Origin: Anaeramoeba flamelloides
Taxonomy: Eukaryota > Metamonada > Anaeramoebidae
Direction: 5' to 3'
DNA length: 64,000 nt
Assembly: GCA_027625915.1 (NCBI GenBank)
Contig: JANTQA010000032.1
Location: forward strand, 14,400,001-14,464,000
Shown here: piece after piece, positions 49,192 to 59,900 of the stretch
Position numbering within the stretch: the stretch's first letter is position 1
Layout: every line of letters starts with the position of its first letter
Position numbers and translations under genes: made by a program
Notes under the pieces: model-generated
Told to the model about the DNA's origin: nothing
The model's input: the letters and a program-made list of their open reading frames with translations, nothing else
Databases searched by the model: none

Positions 49192-52100
49192 ATGTTATCG
49201 TCTCAATACAATTTCGGAACTTCTCTTAAAGAACAAGAAAAATCTTTAATGTCAAAGCCAAGCCAAACAAATAAACAAAATGAAATTTCTACCGAACAAG
49301 AAAGTGTAGATCTTCCACAACCAGAAGAAATGGAATACGAGTTTCTACAAACAGCTCAACAAATCACTGTTACCTTTATTGTTGACAAAGAAACACAAAA
49401 AGAAGATTTAAACATCAAATTAGGTTTACACAGAATTACTGCTGGTGTTAAAAACCAGAAACCAATAATTGAAGGCTCGTTATATGGAAGATTAGAAGTC
49501 CCAAATTGTTCTTGGGAAATTATAAAAGATGAAGAGGGATCGAAAGCTGTTGTGGCGATCATTTTAGAAAAAGCCTTCCAATCCAATTGGGCTCTGGTTG
49601 TTTCAGGCCCTCTTGGTACAAACATTGATCCTCATTCTAATTATTTGCTTCACAAACATTACGAAACAAACCAAAACTATGTAAAGTCAATTAGACTTCT
49701 CACAGCTTCTGCAAAGAAGGGGCATTTCCAAGCAATTACAAAACTTGCTTTAATTTATTCTGGTTCAACAAATTACCCAGTGAAAGTAAATCCAAAACTA
49801 GCTTTTAATTTTTGGAAAATCGCTGCCGATCGAGGAAATGGGTATTCGATGTGGATGTAAAAATCTTTATTTTGCTTTTTTTTTTTTTCGATTTTTTTGA
49901 TAGATTATCGTTTTTAAGATCGTTGGGTCAAATTATCATATTAAGAAACAAAATTCTGATCATATTAATTGGGTGTTGTAATTATCAAAATATCTTTATT
50001 TGAATGAAGCCTGTCTTGTTTTGATTGTACACGAAACAGCCCAGAATTACTTTTCGTTTTCCCTTTCTCATTCAAGATTGTTAACAAATTAGATAGATAT
50101 GGAAAATTGATCTAACCTTAGTGAATACAAAATCTGACAGAAACCAATTACAAACAGACGATAATGAATATAAAACAGGAAATTTTGGATGCTGGTATTT
50201 GAAATTTAAATGAGATAAAATTTCAGCAGAAAGTCATCTTTTCAATTCTGAGAGAAATTCCGGTCATTTGATTTAGGAATATTAGTTTCGCCCATCTACG
50301 TATATGAATAAAATAAAAAAGTCCCAAAAAAATAAACAGAGATTGATTACCCAATTCCAATCTATGACTTGAAAACTCTCAATAATTAAAATAATAATAA
50401 TACAGATTTTTTTAAAAAAATTCCATATTATTCCAAATGAGAAATCGAATTTTCATTTTTTTTCTTATAAAATAAAAATTAAAAAAATTATCTGGGATTA
50501 TTTAGAAAAATTAATAAAATTCAATTAAAAAATAAAGAATAAAATTAACTAGAATTCAGAAGATTTAATTGAACTTAAAAAAAAAAAAAAAATCAATAAG
50601 TACACATTTAACTAATTATTGAATTATAAGATTCTGTGTGTGTACGTTAGGTTTTCCAGAATTTAAAAGAATATAGTTCAAACAAAATTTTTACTCGATT
50701 CTTTTGAATTTTGGAAAAGCTACGTGAGTTTTTTTTTTTAATTTTAGAAATTAAAAGAGACTTTTTCAAATGAAAAAAAATTGAGTAAACAAAAATTTAA
50801 ATAAAAAAAATACTGTTAAGTTTTCCTGAATTTAAAGTGTGGAGAAAAATCTATGATTTTTCTCTATTCTTTTGGATTCTCTAGAACATAGGATACTTCG
50901 TTAGGTTTTCATTGATTTTAAAAGAATTGAGTGACAACATTTGATTTTATTCTTTCTTTCGAATTCTGGAAAAGCGTCATTAGGTATTTTTTTAATTTCA
51001 AAAATTTTCTTTTTATTTCTCAAATTCTAAAAAACCGCTGTTAGCTTTTCTTGAGTTTTCTGCTTATTTGTGAAGTGTTCTAGGTTTTTTTTACTTTTTG
51101 AAATAAACAGAAAATTTTAATAAATTTTTGGTTTATTTCAAAAAATAAAAAAAACCTAACGAAAATCTATTGATTTTGTAAATAAGCAGAAAACTCATAA
51201 AAACCTAACGAAAAAACCTAGAACACTTCACAGATAAAACAGAAAATCTCAAGAAAACTTAGGCACTTGGCAAAATCCACAAAAATATTCCACAATAATA
51301 AAAAACCAAAATATTTTTTAATAAACAATAAACAATAAAGTTAGCAGATACATTTTTTAAAATCCGCAGTAATACTTAAAAAAAAATTTTCCAGGTTCCA
51401 CACTTTTAAAACTATTTTGAATTTTTCATAATTTTCTAAATTACTTATTTGTACAAATAAAGAAAATTACAAAAAAAAACCTTTGTTGACAATATAAAAA
51501 TAAGTTTATTTTTTTTAAAAGGTTTTGGCTTTTTTTGGAAAATTTCTTAAAAGTGGAAAAAAATTAAATTAAGCAATAGAATATTTGGTGATAACATGGT
51601 TAATCACAATAATATTAATATATCGTTACGATAATCTGAAATCTAGATAACCATTATATTATCGCGAAAAAACATAAAATCACAATAATCTATCAAATTC
51701 ATAATAACCAATGAAATTTAAAAAAAGTGAAAAAGTGTTTTTTTTTTTTTTATTTTTAATTGTTGAAGTGTAAATTACACTCTAGATGTCCTTTGACTTA
51801 AAATTTCCTCAAAAGTAATTTAAACGTAAAATCATAGATTTCACGATTGTTCAAGGAAAGGAAAGACCCAAATTTTCTTTATGGTTAAAAAGCAAAAACA
51901 AAAATTGAAAAGAAAAAAGGAAAAAATAAAAGGGAAAAAAAAAAATCCAAAATTAAAAAGGGTTTACAAGAAGCAATTGGTAAAAAATCAAAAAAAAAAA
52001 TCAATTTTATCGTTTAATTAATGACACACAAAATCACAGACACAATACTTTTGGTTGATTTAATAATTTGATAATTGATCATTATTGTTCACTTGGGGAT

Positions 52101-53857
52101 CGTTATTTAATTGCTGTAATTTCTTTTTTTTTTTTTTTTTCTGATTTGCATTAAACCTTTGGTCATTTTTAACCTTTGCTTTTTCTTTTTTTATTTTCAG
52201 GTTATTCATACTTTTATGTTTCAGTGTCTCAGTATTATCAAGTAACCATTTGATCTTTTTACTTTGCAACTCTTCTTCCCAATATAAAGAAGATACGGCC
52301 AGGGTAAAAATGGAAAAAAATCAAGAATTGCGATCATTGCCTAAAAATTTTTCAAATAAAAAATCTTGTAAATTATCCCAAATTGTATCAACTGTTATCT
52401 TGCAATTAAATTTTTATCACGGTACATTCGTATTCATCACGATATACTAGTATTTATCGTAATATTTTTACATTTATCACGATTTTTAGGCAATGATCGC
52501 AATTCTTGATTTTTTTCCATTTTTACCCTGGCCGTATCTTCTTTATATTGGGAAGAAGAGTTGCAAAGTAAAAAGATCAAATGGTTACTTGATAATACTG
52601 AGACACTGAAACATAAAAGTATGAATAACTTTAAAATAAAAATGAAAAAGCAAAGGGTAAAATTATCAAGATGAAACAAACAAATTCAATCAAACAGGAG
52701 AAAGACATCAAATTGAATGAGTTAAAAACTTTCTTATCATCAATTAATTAATTTAAACGTTCTCAAACTAAGAATTATCAGTATAATTAGTCTTGAGTTT
52801 TTACAAGATATTGGTTTATCAAGATTATTTTTTCTTTTTTTTTTTTTTTTTTCATTTTTGAAATTTTTTTTTTGTTACTACAAGTAATAATATAAATTCT
52901 TGAATATGTAAAGAGAATAATTTTTAAACTTTATTTTTTCATAATATTATCTCAAAATAAATATTGATTTCATCATAAACTAATGGGTAATAGTGTTGGA
53001 TATTTTTATACATCGGGTATAGCTGGATTGAAAAATTATAAATTAGCAGTTAAATATTTCAAAAAGGCAATTAAAGTGGGGTTTACCAAGGCCTATTTGA
53101 ATTTAGGTGCATTATATTTTGAAGGTGGGTTCTTGATTGAAAAAGATTATACACTTTCAATGGAATATTTAGAAAAATCTGCTAATTCTGGCGAGCCTCA
53201 AGCCTTAGTGAATATTTGTAAGTTTTAATTTATACTTATATATTTTTATCTTGATATCATAATTTTCTGAAAAAATCCTGTTGTCTAATTTTTTCTTTGA
53301 TATTAAAATTGTAAAAATCTATTTTATTTTGAAATATAATTATTTATATGAATTAATATTTTTGAATTTAATATATATATATATAATTCTATACATTTCT
53401 CTTGTAAACCAATATTAATTTTGAATTTTCATTTTGCTAATTAGCTATTTTATATCTTCTAGGAGCTGGTGTAACGAGAAATTATGATTTAGCAAAACAA
53501 TATATTAATATGGCACGTCGAATGAATCCGCTTGTTAAAGTACCACAACAAATCATCGATATCATAGGAAAAGGGAAGGAAAATTTTGAAAATAATTATT
53601 ATGAAAAAATTGAAATGGATTCATTAAGCAACTTGGATTTAAAATTAACAACCAAGGATGAATTGAAATCCGTTTCTGAATCTGAAATCGAAGAACAAAA
53701 AAATGAAAAAAAAGAAAAAAGGGTAACCAAAGAAAAAAAGAAAACAAATAAAAAAATTTTTTTGGGATGTACATTAGGTTCAATTGCTTTAATTGTAGGT
53801 TTAGGTGTTGGTATTGATTATTACAAAAATAATAAAAATAAAAATAAAGAAAAATAA
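49192..53857 (+). CDS. CS (NudC/p23-like) domain plus Sel1-like repeats plus tail anchor, 3 exons
   Basis: Exons 49192-49856, 52994-53217 and 53445-53857 join to 433 residues; the junctions restore SMWIVGYFYTSG and ALVNISILYLLGAGV, both canonical Sel1 helices. Residues about 48-142 form a CS domain of the NudC type (YEFLQTAQQITVTF, KPIIEGSLYGRLEV, CSWEII, ILEKAFQSNW). Residues about 160-320 form four Sel1-like repeats (SIRLLTASAKKGH, AFNFWKIAADRGN, AVKYFKKAIKVGF, SMEYLEKSANSGE). An E/K-rich linker and a single hydrophobic segment (about 401-420) near the C-terminus predict a tail anchor. CS domains bind Hsp90 or clients and Sel1 repeats scaffold membrane protein quality control, so a membrane-bound co-chaperone is a reasonable guess. 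Intron 1 is 3137 nt and full of mobile DNA; intron 2 is 227 nt. The last exon matches 29-510. Confidence 0.88.
50645..51275. repeat. Hairpin-module cluster 3
   Basis: H1 copies lie at 50651-50722, 50820-50885 (decayed) and 50902-50980. H2-like hairpins lie at about 50728-50815 and 50985-51035. H3 lies at about 51045-51265, with GTTTTCTGCTTATTTGTGAA opposed to TTCACAGATAAAACAGAAAA and a central CCTAACGAAAATC pair. The module order is like that of cluster 2. Confidence 0.7.
51577..51715. mobile_element. Decayed end of a TCGCGA-iteron element
   Basis: AGAATATTTGGTGATAACAT resembles the TIR of 18322-19589 (GAGGTTTTGATGATAACAT), and it is followed by several TCACAAT/TCGTTACGAT/TCGCGA-like motifs. 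Possible matching motifs (TATCACG) occur at 52413-52483, on the other side of the family A insertion. Confidence 0.5.
51740..52300 (-). mobile_element. Repeat family A (LINE 3'-end-like), copy 3
   Basis: Close relative of 42135-42715 in the same orientation, with the same GTGTAAATTACACTCTAGAT end and the short frame KIKWLLDNTETLKHKSMNNL. Its 5' part (52168 onward) is also one arm of the inverted repeat below. Confidence 0.65.
52168..52662. repeat. Near-perfect inverted repeat, arms about 180 bp, spacer 132 bp
   Basis: Arms 52168-52349 and 52482-52662 are reverse complements with only a few differences; at least 100 bp next to the spacer appear identical. The spacer carries TATCACG and TATCGTAA motifs. 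The outer part of the left arm is the start of the family A copy. Because it is in an intron, the host transcript would fold into a long duplex here. Confidence 0.85.
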
Positions 53858-54565
53858 ATAGATTAATGTGATTATTGCCTTAACGTTTTTTTAAAACTTC
53901 TATATTCCTTGCTTTTTTTTTTGTACAAATTTTGAAAATTAAACATTTTAACATGTTTGGAGATTGATGTTAAAAGAAAAGTGACATTATACTGAAGAAG
54001 AATTCAGAAAATCGCCTTAAGGTGAATAACATTGAGCTACTCGCCTTGTAATTTTGCAAGTAACCCATTTAAACTCTCTTCCTTTTCCATTTTAGAAAAC
54101 TTTATTTCAAGAGTAAAGTTTAAATTTAATCTAAATATCAAATTCTTTAAAGGGATTATCTTTCAAGTTATCATGTAGAACAAAAGATATAAACCTCGCT
54201 TAATTTTCCAAAAGCAGCTTTTGTGGAAATAATGTGAAAAAAGTCAAAGTACAATTTCCAGTTCTTTACTTCAAACATAAAAAGGTAGGCAAATGTAAAA
54301 TATCAATATTAATTTCATTGATCTTTTCTCAAATTATCTGACTTTTCAGATTCAAAATCAAAGAGAAATTGTATTTAGAAAATTTATTCCTTGCTTTTCA
54401 GAGAAATTCAACAAAATCTCTTAATAAATTAACTAAAATACTGTAGGTTTGAATTTTGAAAAAGCATGGGTAACTAAAACTTTAGTGTTTAAAAAAGTTT
54501 TCAGAAATTAGAAAAGAAAAACAATTATTTTATAAAAACAAATTTTTTATAATTATTTTCGTTTA

Positions 54566-56019
54566 AGGGATTAGCGTATACCAAGGAGAAGTCCAGGATC
54601 AAAGAATGTTGTTATTGGGCTTAACCACATTAGTGCTACATTGTTCAAATGTCTCTAAAAAATCGATTAGTCAAGAAGTAATATTTGATGATCTCATCAA
54701 TTAAAAATGATCCTCTGTATTAGTAAAAACCCCAGCAATTCCAGAATAAAATCTGCATTTCGCCATAAATTTAAAGGTCAAATTATCAATATTCAGACTA
54801 CAAAGTTACAAAATATCTTTCTTAAATTTATTGCGAAATGTAGATTAGTTACTAAAAAATTCGTTTTTTTTAAAAAATAAAATAATTAACGAAAAAAGTT
54901 TTTTGACAAATTATTTCTCAAATTTAGGAAATATATTGATGATACAAGTATCTTTATCAAAAGCATTCAAAACTAATTAGTATTTGTGCTTTTATGTTGA
55001 TGATTTCTGAGTTAATCTTTGAAATTAAAAAATTTTGAAAATAAACTATTTTTCAGTCAAAGGGGCCCAGTTGTAATGGTATAATACACGTGTTTAAAGG
55101 GTTTGCATAGATATTAGAAGAAAAATTTTATTTTTGAAATTTTCAAAATTAAAATCATTTTTTCACATTTCTAATCATTTTTGTTTTTTTTTTTGTGTTT
55201 TTTTTAAAAACCTAATTCTTTGCAAAAAAAATTTTTTATTGCAAGATCAATAGTCACTTGGTAAAAATGTGTTATTCTAAGGTCATTGAAACCATGTAAA
55301 GATTGTTGAGAAATCTATTGATTTCTATTGCAATTCAATTCGATCTTTGATCTTGATATTTGTTTAATAAATGTGAAAAATTTTCACTTCATTTTCATTT
55401 CCTTTTTCAAATAGAGACCACAAATACCAACAAACTTTGTTTGGGGGCTTAATTTCTAAAAGAAAAGTGTAGAAAATGAAGTGAAAAATGTTTCATATTT
55501 ATTATTCAAATACCAGTAGAAGTTCAAAACGAACATCGTTGTTTTTCTCAATAGGGCCCTAAGAATTTGAGTTTTTCAATTTTTAAGAAAAGCTATTGAT
55601 TAATTAGTTTTCTTTCAGGCATATATCAACATTTCTTTGAGGTGTATTATTCTCTTTATTTCTTATTTGTTCTTCAAAGGTCAATTATATAAAATAATTG
55701 ATATTTGAAAAAAACGTTGGGCCCCTTTGACTGAAACAGAGTTTAGTTACTTTTGGAAGTTGTTAATCTAAATTATTAAATATCAGAATACTGTATTTTG
55801 GGTTTCTATTTTGGGATTTGGAAAAGGAATTAAAAAAAATTCTTTTCTAAATGAAACTTTTTAAATAGTGATCCTTAGTAAAAAATGTAATAATTTGTTG
55901 TGCAATAAGATTTATAATAGATTTTTTAGAGCTATTTGAGCCATGGCGCACTAATATCATTTACACACAATTACAACATAATTTGATTTTACGAGAAATC
56001 TATGGTGACGCTAATCCCT
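54566..56019. mobile_element. TIR element 'AGGGATTAGCG', about 750 bp, split by a second element
   Basis: Left end AGGGATTAGCGTATACCA and right end (inverse of AGGGATTAGCGTCACCA) are flanked by TA (54564-54565 and 56020-56021). The 700-bp element at 55044-55743 is inserted in its middle. No coding frame is visible in either. Confidence 0.75.
55044..55743. mobile_element. Non-autonomous TA-target TIR element, 700 bp, nested copy
   Basis: Left end AACTATTTTTCAGTCAAAGG continuing GGCCCA; the right end is its inverse with two or three changes (AACTCTGTTTCAGTCAAAGG). TA flanks both (55042-55043 and 55744-55745). It matches the copy at 3144-3845 for its full length. The better-kept ends imply this is the younger copy. 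Confidence 0.85.
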
Positions 56020-56677
56020 TAAACAAGTTTGATTACCTAACAAACCAAACTTTAAAATCCAGAAAAATAAAGTAACAAAAATCTTTAAAGATCTTCATTC
56101 TAAAAAAAATATCATAGAAAATCGAGATCATAAATAGTGGATATCTTTTATTTATGTAATGTCATACTAAGTAACAAATTGAATTGTTATCAAGAATCTA
56201 TAAATTATTGTTAATGGTTTTGTGTTTTTAAATATTTTTTTGAGAATTAAGTTTACTAAAGAAATTTAAAATAAATTTGTCCCACTTTTTTGGGAATAGC
56301 TTAAGGAGTGTAGAAAAAATACCTTACTATTTAATAATAATTCCTTAATTTACATAGATTTTAGAAATCCAAAAAGCTTACTACAATAATAATAATAATA
56401 ATAATAAGTTCCTCTATATATTCAGTAACTCATAAATATTTGTTTTGATGGGTATCTAAGGAATAAATAAATTAAAAAAAAATAATAATAATGAAAAATA
56501 TTAAAATAGATTTTTTTAAAAAATGTACTTTTTATTATAAGTTATCAAATTATAAAGTTCAACATTCAGAAAATTTCAACATAATAAGCTTAAGAGAATA
56601 ATATATAGATATATATAATATTTTTTGTATTTTAATTGGGTTTAAATAATAATAATAATTTAGGTTATTGGAAATAT

Positions 56678-56963
56678 TTAATAATCTTCAACAACCCTAA
56701 AATCATTGCCTGGGTTATTATCAATCCAAACATGATAAATATCAGATTTTGCAACATTGCCAAGATTATCAACTGCTTCAATCTATAATTTTAGAATAAT
56801 AATATACATATACAGAGGGTATGGATGAATAAGTGTGTGAGTGATCCGTATTAAGGTATTTAGAATCAATTAAGAAAAGAATTCTTATTTAACAAATGAG
56901 TGATTATTTTGGTTAATAATGTCTATCATATATATTGACGTGATAGGAATATATAGTTCTGAT

Positions 56964-56999
<36 letters not shown>

Positions 57000-59900
57000 C
57001 TAATCAATCTCATTGTTATTGGTTCTTTCAGAATTATTTTTCAATCAATTATTTTCTATTTCCTCTTTTCAAGAATTTTTAATGAAAATTAAATAAAATA
57101 AAAAAACAAACAAAAAAAAAAAAAACTTACATAGTAATCCATTAATGTATTTGAGAATCCAGTCATATATATCCAATATTGATCTGCAATATAGTTTGGA
57201 AGGAAATCAAAATTAGCACCAGAATGGTCCTTGGGGAATTTACGATAGTTCATTGTTTTTGAATTCCAGCTTGAGGCTGTTGATGGAATACCATGTTTTT
57301 CAGGATTTCTAACCTTGTTGGCTAATTCTGGTTTTTCTGATGAAGATGTACGATACTTAAGAGTTACTGAAGATATACCAGATAAATCATAAGCAAAAGT
57401 CCAAATATGGAAATCATTTGGAACGCGGGTATATTTATAATTATATAGAGAACCTGCACCGTATGCACCTGGGTTGTATGGGTACCTATTAACGTACGAA
57501 ATTGATGGCCCCGTTTTATCTGATGGGTCGCCACTTTTAACGACCTTTTGTGCCCAGCTGATTGCCTGATTGGCGCTGATGATTGGTTTGTCTTGCATAT
57601 CTTGAATTGGGCATCCATAGTATAGCCACCCTGAAGGCTGTGCAAGATGTAAATGCCATGCGACTTCGGCGGGGGTAGCAGATGAAGTTGGATTTTGTAC
57701 TTGACTGATATCTAATTGTCCTTGAATTTGTTCAGCTGTATCAACCCAATTTTGACTTGCAGCAATAACTGCCCATTGATGCTATTTTATTTATTTTTAT
57801 TTTGAAAATTTTTTTTGATGCAACAAAGAATTTTAAATTTCAAGAGTTAATTTCGTTTTGGAATGTAATTTATAAATAGATATATGTATTGGTAATTTCA
57901 GAAGGAAAGAAAAAGATAAAGTTAGTTTAGTTCTTACTGATCTACACTCCCAGCCAAGTATATCAAATCCGTTATCACCCATTAATACACCATTCCAGCC
58001 CCAAATAAATTGAGGATCACCGAAATCAGAATCGTGATTTACCCACGCACCATCTGAAACATGAACAATATCATTTTCATCTACAGGATAATCGTTGAGA
58101 TATTGCTGGATTGTTGTTGGGTTGTAGCCTTTGCCTACTGCATCATTGACGAAATTTGAAACACAATTGGTGTAATAGGTGTATCCACCTGAAAAGGCAT
58201 TGTCGCCATCATGTGCAAGTAAAATCAGCATTGGGTGATCGTCTTCATTATGATCGGCAATTTGTTGAATGTCCCCTGTTGAATAACAAGACTCAGAATC
58301 CTTCCAAGACATCGCCATTGCGGCAGGTACAACAATAATTTTGCTTACTTCGGCAGTATCTGGGTCAACATATTGTGCGTAATGTGGCCGGTATGAATAT
58401 GGGGCTGCATTGTTTGGATTACATCCCCGATTGATTTGTGACGAAAACCAATTGTCTTGGCTTGGGTTAGTCTGATCAGCCTTATTAGGTGGATCATTAT
58501 TGTCGCCAGATGGGCTAAATTTGTAATTTTCAATACATCTCGAAATATGATTATTTGGTACAATAACCCTATTTAGTGATTGTTTTTGAAATTTTTAATA
58601 TTGAAGAAAATTGCATGAAGAAATAATTTTTCAGAATTTTTTTTTTTTCATTTTTAAGAGAGGTCTTAATATATGGAGATTATCTTTTTTTTTGAAACTT
58701 TTGTTTTAATGCAAATAAAAAACTGAATTTGATTAAAATACAGTTTAACTCAACTCTTGATTCACTATTTTGGTTCAACAACCCCCATAATCTTTTACTA
58801 ATAATTGAACAAAATAAAAATATTTACAACGTTTTATTATTTTTTATTTTTCGACAATCAAAATAATATCAAAAGAACAGCCAAAAAAGGGTGAAGAATT
58901 GGATTGTTCTTTTTCTTGGGAATTGAAACAAATATAGAAAATAATTTTATTTTTTTGTAAAAAATTTAATTGAGATTGAATTTTTTTATTGAAAAACCCA
59001 ACTCATTTTTTTTTCTGTGCAAGGCAGAATACACACTACAATCACAAAACAATTTTAAAATCTAAATGGAAATAAAAATATTCTTTCGAAGGGTTGAGAA
59101 ATTAAACTTTGTCTTTTTTTCTTTACTTTCTTGAATCAAAAAAAGATAAAATCTAACTACTACTAAACATCCAAGTTATAAATGGTTTTTTGAGATTATT
59201 TGTTTCCAAGTGAGTTTGAAAAATTACAATTAGACTCTTAAAAAAAGTTAATCTCATTAATGAAAATGATTACCAAAACACCAATGAATATTCAAACTTT
59301 TATATTTTTTAAAGAAAGTATCTGCAAAATAAGCAATTTAATACTGTTTTCCAGACTTACTCTCAACTAAATAACGGTTTTTTTCCCCCTTTAGAATTCT
59401 AAATTGTTAAGATAGTTTTCAAAAAAGATTTTTTCAAAAAAAATAAATATCTTCTTATTTTTATACAATTGTAGTATTAAAATACATTTCTTTTTTCTCA
59501 ATCTGAATCTATTTTGGATAAATGTCTTGGGATCAAAAAATCGATTACCTTAACTTTTTTAACCTTTTTAAATTCAGTTTTCTATTTATACTTTTAATTC
59601 AATTCTAAATTAATATGTTTTTATTAATGCTTTATAAATAAATTAAAATTGTTTCAGTTTATTTCAGTTAGTATCACTTTTAAGGCACAAACTTTGAACG
59701 AAATTTAAGGCACAGCAAAAATTCTCAAATTAAGGCACGAAAATTTGTATTTGTGGAAAATAAACTGTGTATTAGAAAGATATTTTCCAAAAAATGTACC
59801 TAAATTTGAGATTTTTTTTGTTCCTTGATTTTCGTTGGATCTTTGTGCCTTAAAAGTGGAATTGGCTGTATCTTTGGTATTTTTTTTTTTCTTTTTTAGT

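Larger units (their letters stand above)
49857..52993 (+). other. Giant (3137-nt) intron 1 of the CS-Sel1 gene
   Basis: Donor AT|GTAAAA, acceptor GGTAATAG|T. It contains hairpin cluster 3 (50645-51275), a decayed TCGCGA-element end (51577-51715), a family A copy (51740-52300) and a near-perfect inverted repeat (52168-52662). 49857-50640 and 52663-52993 show nothing I recognise. Confidence 0.85.
53858..56677. other. Convergent intergenic region occupied by nested elements
   Basis: It lies between the 3' ends of the CS-Sel1 and GH57 genes. Half is the nested pair at 54566-56019. The remainder (53858-54565 and 56020-56677) has only a short (AAT)n microsatellite at 56386-56408 and an AT run near 56600. 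Confidence 0.55.

Noticed and set aside
53462-53466. Acceptor TCTAG or GGAG near 53465 for the last CS-Sel1 exon
   Set aside because: The first creates a stop at the junction and the second loses part of the Sel1 repeat; the acceptor at 53443-53444 restores the whole repeat in phase.
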